Position numbers and translations under genes: made by a program. Below, piece by piece: positions 20,110-28,957 of a stretch of 64,000 nucleotides of DNA; within the stretch, counting starts at the first letter, position 1, and each line of letters starts with the position of its first letter. This DNA is from Lysinibacillus sphaericus. GTDB taxonomy: Bacteria > Bacillota > Bacilli > Bacillales_A > Planococcaceae. The notes below the pieces were generated by a model, which ran no database searches, was not told the DNA's origin, and worked only from the letters and a program-made list of their open reading frames with translations. The stretch covers positions 62,001-126,000 of the forward strand of contig NZ_SADV01000001.1 in assembly GCF_006864135.1 (NCBI RefSeq), in the 5' to 3' direction.

Positions 20110-21515
20110 TATCCCCTTCTATAATTCATTTCCTTACATTTCCAATTTTACCATATTATTATTTATAATCAAGTTATTACCTAAATCATTTAATTCCTTA
20201 GTTGCGCAGTATTTGGTGTTCAGCAGAAATTTAATCAATTATATTTACTTCTATATTTGTTGTTCGATCAAGCTGGGTTATCACTTTTCATATAATTGAT
20301 AAAAGTTACTTATTGCGCTGAGAGCGTAATGGCGCAAAAAAAGTAAGCCTGCCCTCCTTGTGGCTAGTGGCCTACTTATCCTTAAAAATATTTATTTGTT
20401 TTATCAGCCGATTGCTATTGGGATGTACTCAAATTCCAAAATAATCCTCATGTTTTTTTATCCTGGGCATCACCCTACCACAGTTTATAGTACTCGCAAT
20501 CCAAAGGCTCAATATTGTTAATTCGTCTAACGTATTCATTCCCCAACATAAATAGTGTCCACTTCGCTTTATTATCAGGCACAAATACTTTTTTGCTGCT
20601 ATACTCCACCATACTTTCTCCTTTCGCAACACTTTGGGAAAATCCATATTTTCCCTTACCAACAACTTCACCTATAACGAATGGTTTTCTCGGTTACTAA
20701 GTGACCTAAACCAACAACAAAGTACGTACCTTACAGTCCTTGGTTACTCCGAAACATTTCCCATATTTTAAAAAGAAATAAAATATTCTGCTATGGCATT
20801 TTTAGGGCCATCTGTAGCCTGTTTAGATAAACAGGCTACCAGCACTCGGTGTGGCGAACGCCAACAAAGGGATTTTATTAAATACATAAAACCAATGCTA
20901 TTTTCATAACTTTTCTTTCATTAGAAAACATCAAAAAGGCTTAGGAATAACTCCTAAGCCTTCTATTTCTATATCAACGGTGTATTACAAGAAGGTGGCT
21001 CATATACAATTTCTGCAACATAGTTAACTTTTAATGGTTTAATGGCACAATCTCAGCCGGAACTCCAATAGAAGTAGAAGCTGTAGAAATAGTTACACAA
21101 ACTTAATGATTAATTTCTAACTAATCGCAAATTGAAAATGTCTAGCCTTTCTTCTACTTTTTGTACAAGGGTCACGTTTATTTCAAGCTACCCTTTATTT
21201 TTAATTACCTATCAAAAGCTTCGATTTGAGGTAGTTTTTATACTTTTAACCTATCTGACCTTTTTAATGTCAGTATCCAATTGAGGTTGAAGTACTGAGA
21301 TATTTTTAATAGCTAATTTAAACAAACTCCATTCTGAAAAATATTATTCAAAATTGAGTTTAACCTTTTTTGTTTAGTATTAGATTTTTAATAAAGTTTG
21401 ATTATTTTTGTACTCCTTATTTCACTAAAGTACCCGTTAATACGGTGACACTGTGCTTTTCTATGCATGACCTTGTGTGAATACCCCAACGAATAAAATT
21501 GAACCTCTCTAAAGA
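20110..21515. other. Long gene-poor stretch with hairpins and remnants
   Basis: No intact gene is seen over 1.4 kb. It holds hairpins at 20313-20337 (TTGCGC/GCGCAA) and 20815-20838 (TAGCCTGTTT/AAACAGGCTA). A decayed minus-strand frame near 20429-20690 reads VEYSSKKVFVPDNKAKWTLF and then shifts. Repeat copy A lies at 20856-20972. A decayed plus-strand frame at about 20977-21105 (INGVLQEGGSYTISAT, stop, then AGTPIEVEAVEIVTQT after a shift) looks like a lost surface-protein tail. Confidence 0.5.
20856..20972. repeat. Dispersed intergenic repeat, copy A
   Basis: Shares AACAAAGG, TAAATACATAAAACCAATGC, TTCATAACTTTTC and the terminal AAGGCTTAGG/CCTAAGCCTT hairpin with copies at 31325 and 34003. Confidence 0.75.
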
Positions 21516-21541
21516 TGTCACAAATGATGTGGCTATTTCGT
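21516..21541 (+). promoter_or_regulatory. ECF41-type promoter
   Basis: TGTCACA (21516-21522), 16 bases, then CGT (21539-21541), followed by T. This fits the promoter reported for ECF41 sigma factors (TGTCACA...CGTC) with one mismatch in the last base. It lies 25 bases ahead of the oxidoreductase start, in front of the ECF41 factor's own operon, so it implies autoregulation. Confidence 0.65.
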
Positions 21542-21565
21542 TTTAAGGTAAAGGAGGAATAAAAG

Positions 21566-22747
21566 ATGAAACATATTGTCGTATTGGGTGGAGGATTCGC
21601 AGGAATCAATTTGGTAAATGGATTAATAAAAGAGTTTGGTCATTCAATTGGAAAAGATGTGAAAATAACGCTAGTAGATAAAAACTCGTTTCATTTTCGA
21701 AAAGTATTATTGTTTAAAATGATTATTGAGGACGCCAATTTAAAAGTTCCTTTAACAAGGTATTGTACAAATGGTGTGGAATATTTAAAGGGAGAAGTTA
21801 CTACATTTCATCACACCAAGAAAACAATTACGCTTAAAATGGAGAATGAACAAAACAACACCCTACAATATGACTATCTTGTGGTAGCACTTGGTAGTGT
21901 TGTTCAGGAGGTCTCTAGTAAACTAGGTGGGATTACATTAAGCAGTATAAAGGCCGCTCTAGATATCAGACAAAAATTACAATCACTCATTCTACAAGCT
22001 AAAGCTGAAGAAAATAAAGAAGTGAGGAAAGGTTTATTGTGCGTTGCTATTGTCGGTGGAGGCATTACAGGTATTGAAACAGCTGCAGAACTAACTGCTT
22101 GGTTTAAAAAAGAAGTGCAAGAAGCAGGGCTCCATTCTAATGAGGTAGAGGTCATCTTGTTTGATTCAAAGGAGCATTTATTGCGAGGGGTTCCAGTAAA
22201 GGTAAGTGAAAAACTAGTAAAAGAACTGAATAGACTAGGGATTACTATTCGTGTTAAAACGAAAGTGAAGCAGTTTGAAGATGGTCAAATCCAGTGCGCT
22301 GATGGCACTACTTATAGAGTAGGAGAGTGTATTTGGACGCCAGGTGTAAAAGTAAATCCATTCATTCAAACACTCCAATTCCCTTTGACTAAAGAGCATC
22401 AAATATTAGTGACCGATACTTATAGTATACAAGGCTATCCCAATATATTTGCAATCGGGGATTGTGCAAGAATTATATATAGAAAGACAAATCAAGTGGA
22501 CGGCATGACTTGTAAGGAAGCGATTCCTCAGGCAGCAAGGTTAAGCAAAATATTAAAAAATGAGGTCTATGGTAATTCCCATTCTATAACGCACAAAGCA
22601 TTTCCGATAAAATTGTATTGTATTAGTCTCGGTCCTGATAATGGCTTTGTTTGGGCTCAGAAGTGGGGATTAGATTTTACTATATCAGGGAAGATGGGCG
22701 CACGTATTCGAGAAAAAACATGGGATCAAGCGAGTTTGCTTGTGTAA
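21566..22747 (+). CDS. FAD-dependent NAD(P)H dehydrogenase (NDH-2-like)
   Basis: ATG at 21566 follows AAAGGAGGAATAAAAG. The 393-residue flavoprotein has an N-terminal FAD dinucleotide fold (VVLGGGFAGINL, 5-16), an NAD(P)H fold (VAIVGGGITGIETA near 167-180) and the second FAD motif IFAIGDCAR near 297. This is the architecture of type-II NADH dehydrogenases and related pyridine-nucleotide disulfide oxidoreductase-fold enzymes; no redox Cys pair is visible. The C terminus is short and has no clear membrane helix. It is followed 10-37 bases later by an ECF41 sigma factor. ECF41 genes usually sit beside an oxidoreductase, epimerase or carboxymuconolactone decarboxylase, so the pairing fits. Confidence 0.83.
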   Translation: MKHIVVLGGGFAGINLVNGLIKEFGHSIGKDVKITLVDKNSFHFRKVLLFKMIIEDANLKVPLTRYCTNGVEYLKGEVTTFHHTKKTITLKMENEQNNTLQYDYLVVALGSVVQEVSSKLGGITLSSIKAALDIRQKLQSLILQAKAEENKEVRKGLLCVAIVGGGITGIETAAELTAWFKKEVQEAGLHSNEVEVILFDSKEHLLRGVPVKVSEKLVKELNRLGITIRVKTKVKQFEDGQIQCADGTTYRVGECIWTPGVKVNPFIQTLQFPLTKEHQILVTDTYSIQGYPNIFAIGDCARIIYRKTNQVDGMTCKEAIPQAARLSKILKNEVYGNSHSITHKAFPIKLYCISLGPDNGFVWAQKWGLDFTISGKMGARIREKTWDQASLLV

Positions 22748-22783
22748 ATATGTAGTGTGCAAAGGAAAGTGAGGGTCTTAATT

Positions 22784-23677
22784 GTGGAACAAACTGAACT
22801 AAGCCGACTTTACGTCGAATACAAGTCACTTTTATTTTCGCTTGCTTATAAAATGACAGGCAGTGTTGCTGATGCAGAAGATGTGATTCAAGATGTGTTT
22901 ATCAAACTAAATGGATATGAGGTAAAGCACAACCGAAATATCAAAGCGTTTCTATGTAAAATGGTCACTAACCAATGTTTAGATTTGTTGAAATCATCTA
23001 GAAATAAAAGAGAACTATATGTTGGAACGTGGCTACCAGAGCCGATAGTTTTTATAAAAAAGGACCCATTACAGGAAATGCTGGTGAAAAGTGATGTTTC
23101 TTATGCTTTGCTCGTATTATTTGAACAGCTAAATCCAATTGAAAGAGCGATCTTTATTCTTCGTGAAGTCTTGGAATATGATTATGAAACAATTGCTGAA
23201 ATTGTACAAAAGAAGGAAGACAATTGTCGAAAAATTTTAAGCAGGCTAAAAAAGATGCTTCCTGAGCTTGAAAAACAAATGGCAGTTGAACAAGTGAAAA
23301 CAGATCGTGAACATGTGATTACTAGTTTTATTCGTGCTATTCAGCAAGGAAACATAACGCAGGTGATGGAAGTTCTTCAGGGAGACGTAGTTTATTATGC
23401 AGATGGAGGCGGTAAAGTAACTGCTGCAGTAAGACCTATTTACGGTGCTACACGAGTAAAACAACTTCTTATTGCTTTAGCAACTAAATTTCTTACGCGA
23501 GAAGAGTACTCCATTATGCAGGTAGAGGTCAATGGCAGTACTGGTATTGTAATCATGAATGGGGAAAAAGTTATTGTTGTCATGAGTTTTGAATTTGAAG
23601 GGAATAAAATAAAATCCATATTTTCTATTCTAAATCCTGATAAATTGAGTTTTATTCATACACAAACTAGAAAATAA
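22784..23677 (+). CDS. ECF41-type sigma factor with SnoaL-like C-terminal domain
   Basis: GTG at 22784 is preferred, about 9 bases after GAGG; GTG at 22757 would add nine residues. The protein has sigma-2 (LSRLYVEYKSLLFSLAYKMTG...AEDVIQDVF) and sigma-4 (LNPIERAIFILREVLEYDYETIAEIV), then a long C-terminal NTF2/SnoaL-like extension. All three ECF41 signatures are present: WLPEP in the linker (residues 92-96 counted from 22757), DGGGK (216-220) and NPDKL near the end (293-297). In ECF41 factors the extension replaces an anti-sigma factor and tunes activity. The target is probably the promoter at 21516. A terminator follows. Confidence 0.88.
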   Translation: MEQTELSRLYVEYKSLLFSLAYKMTGSVADAEDVIQDVFIKLNGYEVKHNRNIKAFLCKMVTNQCLDLLKSSRNKRELYVGTWLPEPIVFIKKDPLQEMLVKSDVSYALLVLFEQLNPIERAIFILREVLEYDYETIAEIVQKKEDNCRKILSRLKKMLPELEKQMAVEQVKTDREHVITSFIRAIQQGNITQVMEVLQGDVVYYADGGGKVTAAVRPIYGATRVKQLLIALATKFLTREEYSIMQVEVNGSTGIVIMNGEKVIVVMSFEFEGNKIKSIFSILNPDKLSFIHTQTRK

Positions 23678-23786
23678 TGGTGAATAATATGATGCTCAAA
23701 TCGTTCTTATGTTATACTTATCGGACGCTAAAATGAAACAAACGAGTGGTCTACATGAGAATCTCCATTATACAAAAAAATATTAC

Positions 23787-23821
23787 CATAACCCTTTGAT
23801 TGGATCAGTCAAAGGGTTATG
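23787..23821 (+). terminator. Terminator after ECF41 operon
   Basis: CATAACCCTTTGA and TCAAAGGGTTATG form a perfect 13-bp stem with a 9-base loop. The T tract is poor, but position and stability fit. Confidence 0.65.
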
Positions 23822-23913
23822 TACGTTTAACGATGTCATTACATAGCACATATTCCCAGTATCTTGTTTCTTCAACAACTTCTCAATTTTTTCAGGGTCT
23901 GAATTCGGTTTAG

Positions 23914-23989
23914 AAAGGTTGGTTAGTACCACCACCATTTACATGTAGATTATCCAGAAAAGTAAAAATGATTTACCTGACAAACCGTC
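23914..23989 (+). repeat. Direct repeat flanking the van cluster, left copy
   Basis: This 76-bp stretch, from AAAGGTTGGTTAG to ACCTGACAAACCGTC, recurs in the same orientation at 31185-31259 with roughly ten differences. The two copies bracket the complete vanG-type operon and nothing else. Confidence 0.8.
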
Positions 23990-24032
23990 ATATCTAGAGT
24001 TATTTTCTTTTTTAAATGTTTTATCTTGTAAA

Positions 24033-26180
24033 TTATTTTGTTAAGCTCATCAATCTTGTTCCCAATCTGCTCAGCAGCTCATTTGATATACTGCCTGAAT
24101 TGTTGGCGACATCTGGTGCAGTTAATTCCATTTCACCATCTCTACCAATTATCGTAGCAATATCGCCAACTGCCACACTAGGGATATCCGTTACATCAAT
24201 TGCAAGTTGATCCATACAAACTCTACCGACTGTTGGTGCATGACACCCATCGATTAGCACATTACCCTTGCCGTAAGATAAATTTCTTGGTACTCCATCA
24301 GCATAACCAATAGGCAATATGGCAATTAAACTATCCCTATTTGCAGTAAATGTTCTTCCATAACCGACCGTTTCACCTTTCTTTATCGCTCGAATAAGAA
24401 TAATCTTGGATTTCAGTGATAAAACAGGCTTTAAGTCTAAATTCAATTTAGTTTTGTCAGTTGGAGAACTAAGGACTCCATATAAAGCTATACCAGTTCT
24501 TACATAATCACATTGGAGTTCCGGATAATTCAGTAATCCGTAACTGCTCTGTATATGCACCTTACCAGGGTTATTGCCGCTTTCCGACAACTTACCTATC
24601 AAACTATAAAAACGGCTTATTTGAGTTTGTGTAAACTCCACATCATTAGGTAAAAGGCTATCAGAAACACATAAATGCGAATAAATCCCACAAACACCTA
24701 ATTGCTTTGTATTGTAAATTTCAGAAATGCCTGATAGATCATCAACATCAAATCCAAGGCGTTTCATACCAGTATCAATCTTAATATGTGATTTAAGATT
24801 GTAACCTTGGCAGCTCAAAGAAACCGCATAATTATAATCAATAAGGCTTTGTATAAGGTTGTATTTATGAAGTTCTTGCGCTCTAGTTGGACATGTATAG
24901 CCTAAAATTAGTATTTCACCTTGAATACCATATTTGCGCAATTCAATACCTTCATCTATAGTGGCTACAGCAAAGGCTTTTACACCTATTTTATTTAGGG
25001 ATGTCGAAACTTCAAATGTACGATGACCATATGCATCTGCCTTAACGACAGCCATCAGTTCGCAGTCTTTCGGCATTGCTTTTTGTAAAATTCGTGCATT
25101 ATGCTGAAGATTGTTCAAATCAACCTCAATCCATGATCTACCCTTACCTTTTTGTACCTTTTGAACCTTTTTACTGCGACCTAGACGACTATAAAGGCGC
25201 AAAAGTACAATGGATGCAACGACAGAAAGGACAGATACAACAACATAATGGACTAGACTATTTTCTATTAAAATAGACTGCATACGTAAGATTGTTGCAC
25301 ACATACGTACTATAACAATGATCATTGGATGAATAATATAAACGATTAAAGTTAATGAGCTGAGTGCCTTCATTCTTTGTCCCTTCCAATATGTAAGGGC
25401 ATTAAATAAAAAGAACATACAAGGTACAAGCATAATATACATACTGTCGTGTCTCTGTACGCCCAAATGGTGCAGTATCATTCCCTCGCCTAACATAAAT
25501 GCGAGAGATATTACAAACCCAACAACACTTTTTTGGAAAGTAACTTTTATTGCTTTATCTTTATCCGCTATAATGCCGCCAAGGACAAAGAATAGTGGGG
25601 CAAGAAAAAGTCCATTTCTCGTATAATCCGATACCTCAAAAATCAACGCGAACATTTTTTGAAGAAACGGTATTTTTTCTGTAAACCCATAATAGCTATC
25701 ACCAAGCATTCCTACTACATAAAGAGTAGAAGTAACGATGAGTGCAACACTCACCCCTACTCTTTTTACAAGATACCACGCAATTGCAGCACCGATAATC
25801 GATGCAGGAAGATACCATAAATGATATAAAGTACCATCGAAAACTATATCTTTAATGATATTTGGAAGTAGGTTATCCATCGAAAAATAGCCATTGTAAA
25901 TGTTTAATGGTAAATACAGCAATATGGCAATTCCATATATAATGGACGTCTTTTTGATAAAGCTTTCCAATTTATCGGAATTGTAATTGTACCTTGAAAT
26001 CAGGAAAAAACCTGTTGTCATAAAGAAGAAAGGTACAGCAATTCGTGCAATAATCCGCGTTAAGACGAAATCGCCTGTTCCACTGTATGAAAGTAATGGA
26101 GATGTATGGACGGCAATAACTAGTAATGCGGCAGCAAACCTAAAATAATCAATGCCTGCATACGTTTTATTCCTGTTCAT
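24033..26180 (-). CDS. vanT: VanT-type membrane serine racemase
   Basis: The 715-residue protein is a fusion. Residues 1-335 form an acyltransferase-3-like membrane domain with about ten hydrophobic helices (GIDYFRFAAALLVIAVHTSP). Residues 348-715 form an alanine-racemase-fold PLP domain with the lysine in VKADAYGH (Lys380) and MKRLGFD, GYGRTF and VGRVCMDQ motifs. This architecture is specific to VanT, which supplies D-Ser for D-Ala-D-Ser precursors. Its start (ATG 26180 behind GGGGGAG) overlaps the end of vanXY by 14 bases. It is the last gene of the operon, as in vanG, vanC and vanE clusters. Confidence 0.9.
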   Translation of the reverse strand: MNRNKTYAGIDYFRFAAALLVIAVHTSPLLSYSGTGDFVLTRIIARIAVPFFFMTTGFFLISRYNYNSDKLESFIKKTSIIYGIAILLYLPLNIYNGYFSMDNLLPNIIKDIVFDGTLYHLWYLPASIIGAAIAWYLVKRVGVSVALIVTSTLYVVGMLGDSYYGFTEKIPFLQKMFALIFEVSDYTRNGLFLAPLFFVLGGIIADKDKAIKVTFQKSVVGFVISLAFMLGEGMILHHLGVQRHDSMYIMLVPCMFFLFNALTYWKGQRMKALSSLTLIVYIIHPMIIVIVRMCATILRMQSILIENSLVHYVVVSVLSVVASIVLLRLYSRLGRSKKVQKVQKGKGRSWIEVDLNNLQHNARILQKAMPKDCELMAVVKADAYGHRTFEVSTSLNKIGVKAFAVATIDEGIELRKYGIQGEILILGYTCPTRAQELHKYNLIQSLIDYNYAVSLSCQGYNLKSHIKIDTGMKRLGFDVDDLSGISEIYNTKQLGVCGIYSHLCVSDSLLPNDVEFTQTQISRFYSLIGKLSESGNNPGKVHIQSSYGLLNYPELQCDYVRTGIALYGVLSSPTDKTKLNLDLKPVLSLKSKIILIRAIKKGETVGYGRTFTANRDSLIAILPIGYADGVPRNLSYGKGNVLIDGCHAPTVGRVCMDQLAIDVTDIPSVAVGDIATIIGRDGEMELTAPDVANNSGSISNELLSRLGTRLMSLTK

Positions 26181-26937
26181 TTTGTCTCCCCCACACCGTT
26201 ACAATAAAGCCGTCTACATTATTGCCAGATACTTGATAAATAGAATGCTCGGGTAAAGTAATTTCCACTTTTTCTGTATGACAAGGAACGAAGAATATTT
26301 CGATTTCTTTTCCTTCATTGCCCACTATACGAAGATGTTCTTTGTTATAAGTGAAATTCCTTATATATTCAATGTATTCCTCAAATGACAGATGTTCTTT
26401 ATCCATCACTTCGGAATGAGGATACCCAACAAAACGAAAATGCCATGGTTCATGAGAAATCCCTGTAATCTTTTCTTTGTCTGATTGATAACGCTCAATA
26501 AAGCCGTAATAAGGTGCCGTTTTTCTAAACTCATTGCAGATACCCTCATACGGAAAATCTGGTCGAATAAAATCTATTACCTCTTGTTTTAATCCTAAGT
26601 CAATTGCAAGTCCCGTATGATGCTCACTATGGTTAGGCAAAGCAACGTAGCTTTCAGTAAAGCTTCGACCATTATCACGCATTGAACCATCATATATTTC
26701 TTCTTGTTCAGCTAGCGATCGGTGTCCACTAACTGCAACAATTTGATCCGCACAGCCGATTTTCTCAAAAATGCACTGTAATGCATTTACAGCATTTCGC
26801 TTCATACGCACATCAGAATACTTTTCATCAACCATTGAAAACCCTTCTACGCTATGAGAGTGAACAGGATAGTGGGCATTCACAAGGATTAAGTCCCCTT
26901 TATAAATTTGAGATTTATTTAGAATGATCGTTTTCAT
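26167..26937 (-). CDS. vanXY: VanXY-type D,D-dipeptidase/D,D-carboxypeptidase
   Basis: The 256-residue protein belongs to the M15B zinc peptidases. The metal motif SxHxxGxAxD is complete at S104-H106-G109-A111-D113, and the second motif is EPWH (163-166) with metal ligand His166. There is no signal peptide, as expected for the cytosolic VanXY enzymes that remove D-Ala-D-Ala and pentapeptide ends. VanY-only enzymes are membrane-anchored, which argues for VanXY. The ATG overlaps the vanG stop by four bases. Length and position agree with the vanXYG gene. Confidence 0.85.
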   Translation of the reverse strand: MKTIILNKSQIYKGDLILVNAHYPVHSHSVEGFSMVDEKYSDVRMKRNAVNALQCIFEKIGCADQIVAVSGHRSLAEQEEIYDGSMRDNGRSFTESYVALPNHSEHHTGLAIDLGLKQEVIDFIRPDFPYEGICNEFRKTAPYYGFIERYQSDKEKITGISHEPWHFRFVGYPHSEVMDKEHLSFEEYIEYIRNFTYNKEHLRIVGNEGKEIEIFFVPCHTEKVEITLPEHSIYQVSGNNVDGFIVTVWGRQNEQE

Positions 26938-27977
26938 TTTGTGTATAAACCAATCAGCTTGTCTAAAATTTCTTCATAAGACAGACCGATGCCTTTCATC
27001 ATATTTGGATAACGACTATGAGAAGTGAAGCCAGGAATAGTATTTACCTCGTTAAATACGATCTCTCCCGATGGTGTCAAAAACATATCGACTCTTGCAA
27101 AACCTGAGCAGCCAAGTGTTTTATAGATAGTTTTTGCAGTTTCCTGAATGCTCTTTTCGCAAGCATCATCAATGCGTGCTGGCATATGAATTTTTGAAGT
27201 TTTTAGGCTATATTTCTCTGCGTAGTCAAAGAAACCGTTAGATAATTCAATTTCGTCTACTCTGCCTACTAGTAAGTCATCTATTCCTAAAACAGCACAC
27301 CCAACTTCAAATCCTTCAATAGCTTCCTCGATAATAACCTCATAATCATGTTCAAACGCCAAATCAACTGCCGCCTGCAATTCGGATTGTTCGTAAACCT
27401 TTGAAATCCCAAACGATGAGCCTGCACGAACGGGCTTTACAAACAACGGATATGCTAAATCTTTTGATAAGCTAAGCGCTTCATGCATTGTAGATTTTCG
27501 CAGTGTTATTGCGTTTGGCGCAGCAATACCTGCTGCTTGAACAAGTTTATGTGCTCTATCCTTATCCATACATAAAGCAGAAGAAAGGGTATCACAACCA
27601 ATAACCTGTATTCCTGCTAATTCAAATAACCCCTGAACAGTTCCATCTTCACCATTTTTCCCGTGTAATAAAGGAAGAGCAAAATCAAGTTTAGTAACAC
27701 GGATACCTTCTTCTGAAAGCTCCACAATTCCACCCACTGAATAATTTTGAGAAACGATAATTGGGGTAAGGTTATCGGTGTCATCGAGCCATGAGTTATT
27801 AAGAATATGTTCGAATTCTCCATCATAACGATACCAATCACCTTGTCTTGTAATACCAATTGGAATAATTGTATATTTCTTAGCGTCTAAGTTTTCCAAA
27901 ATCGAGAAAGCACACTGTAACGATACGGGATACTCCGAAGAATTCCCTCCGAAAATTACTGCAATATTAGGTTTCAT
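26934..27977 (-). CDS. vanG: D-Ala-D-Ser ligase, VanG-like
   Basis: The 347-residue ATP-grasp ligase shows NIAVIFGGNSSEYPVSL at the N terminus, the HGKNGEDGTVQGL loop, the SSFGIS loop and the FNEVNTIPGFT metal-binding end. The omega-loop region reads FDYAEKYSLKTSKIHMPA (EKYSL at 254-258). EKYSL is typical of D-Ala-D-Ser ligases (VanC, VanE, VanG) and unlike the D-Ala-D-Lac ligases VanA/VanB. GGAGG precedes ATG 27977, which overlaps the vanW end. The neighbours vanXY and vanT confirm the D-Ser type. Subtype assignment rests on operon order and motifs, not on alignment scores. Confidence 0.88.
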   Translation of the reverse strand: MKPNIAVIFGGNSSEYPVSLQCAFSILENLDAKKYTIIPIGITRQGDWYRYDGEFEHILNNSWLDDTDNLTPIIVSQNYSVGGIVELSEEGIRVTKLDFALPLLHGKNGEDGTVQGLFELAGIQVIGCDTLSSALCMDKDRAHKLVQAAGIAAPNAITLRKSTMHEALSLSKDLAYPLFVKPVRAGSSFGISKVYEQSELQAAVDLAFEHDYEVIIEEAIEGFEVGCAVLGIDDLLVGRVDEIELSNGFFDYAEKYSLKTSKIHMPARIDDACEKSIQETAKTIYKTLGCSGFARVDMFLTPSGEIVFNEVNTIPGFTSHSRYPNMMKGIGLSYEEILDKLIGLYTK

Positions 27978-28807
27978 TTTTTATTTCCTCCATGTTTTAT
28001 GATTTCAATGTCATCAGGTAGCTCGTAACCTATTTCACAAGTATTGTTATATAAAAAGGCTTGTTCGTTTTGTCCTGTTGTAACATCTGTTCTAATACGA
28101 TCAACAGAAGCCTTTTGAAATAGTTGGCTACCAACTTTGTAATATGAAATAGATTGATTAAAAATCTTATATTTATAGGTTTGCTCCTTGTCAGAACGGA
28201 TGTGACCGTACATAAATTCTTCGTCAAAGGAGATGTTGATTTGAAACGTATTATCTGTTTCATTTCTTACTTTCAAATCTAACCAACCTTCATTAATAGT
28301 TGCATCAGTTCCAAAGGGTAAACCCTCTGTTGTGGACGGGAAGGATTCAACAGCGTGTCCGTGTCGCTCTACAATCGTTAGCGGAGTATGAAGGAACATC
28401 CAGAACAGCATATTACTGAGCTGACATATACCCCCACCGTATGAGCCTACAATTTTCCCATCCACTAGATTTAAACCGTCCTTGTATGGTTGCAAACGGT
28501 CTGCATACCGTACAAGTTGCCAGAATGAAAAAGTTTCATTCGGTTTTATAATGAACTTGTCGAGCGTTTTTGCGGCAAGTTTCAAATTGTGTACTTTGTT
28601 TACTTGGTACTTCATATCAAATCCGCTGTTTTTATTCAGCATCAATGATGAGGTTGAAAACACTTCATAGGGCAAATTAATTACGGCGGTTTCCTTTGCA
28701 TATTCGTTGCCGTCGAAGCGCATCTTTAAATAGAAAAGTTGCTTCCTTTGCCATTTGCGTAATGGAAGCAGAAACGGAAACAACTGTGTTACTCTTTTCC
28801 GTGACAC
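27974..28807 (-). CDS. vanW: VanW-family accessory protein
   Basis: GTG at 28807 follows AAAGGAG with 8 bases between, giving MSRKRVTQLFPFLLPLRKW; a GTG at 28816 is too close to that site. The product of about 277 residues has the VanW domain: NKSGFDMKYQVNKVHNLKLAA, PNETFSFWQLV, GGGICQLSNMLFW and HGHAVESFP. VanW is found in vanB and vanG operons and its role is unknown. No signal peptide is obvious. It is the first of four tightly overlapping resistance genes. Confidence 0.85.
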   Translation of the reverse strand: MSRKRVTQLFPFLLPLRKWQRKQLFYLKMRFDGNEYAKETAVINLPYEVFSTSSLMLNKNSGFDMKYQVNKVHNLKLAAKTLDKFIIKPNETFSFWQLVRYADRLQPYKDGLNLVDGKIVGSYGGGICQLSNMLFWMFLHTPLTIVERHGHAVESFPSTTEGLPFGTDATINEGWLDLKVRNETDNTFQINISFDEEFMYGHIRSDKEQTYKYKIFNQSISYYKVGSQLFQKASVDRIRTDVTTGQNEQAFLYNNTCEIGYELPDDIEIIKHGGNKK

Positions 28808-28846
28808 TGTGTACACTCCTTTGTTTAATTCCTTTCAAAACAAAAA

Positions 28847-28890
28847 GCACCCTTGTTTTGATACATTAATTGTATCCATAACAAGAGTGC
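28847..28890 (-). terminator. Hairpin in the leader between vanS and vanW
   Basis: On the minus strand GCACTCTTGTT pairs with AACAAGGGTGC (one mismatch). A nested GATACA/TGTATC stem lies inside, and TTTTTGTTTTG follows. It sits between the putative VanR-dependent promoter and vanW, so it would act as an attenuator or partial terminator if real. Confidence 0.55.
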
Positions 28891-28925
28891 CGTTTATTTG
28901 TTTATCACGACGACTTTCTACTATT

Positions 28926-28957
28926 TTTATATTGAATTTCTTACAAATTTCCTACGA
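28926..28957 (-). promoter_or_regulatory. VanR-box tandem and promoter of the resistance genes
   Basis: On the minus strand TCGTAGGAAATT (28957-28946) matches the phospho-VanR consensus TCGTANGAAANT exactly. TTGTAAGAAATT (28946-28935) follows as a second box with one mismatch, 11 bases on. A TATAAA -10-like element is at 28931-28926. The boxes overlap the 3' end of vanS. This is where vanG-type operons place the promoter for their resistance genes. Confidence 0.65.

Noticed and set aside
20429..20671. Minus-strand open frame of 80 codons
   Set aside because: The better-looking protein sequence runs through other frames with breaks, so this is decayed DNA rather than a gene.
26934..27977. Possibility that the ligase is a D-Ala-D-Lac (VanA/B) or housekeeping Ddl enzyme
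   Set aside because: The EKYSL loop and the linked VanT racemase and cytosolic VanXY fit D-Ala-D-Ser synthesis; there is no vanH.
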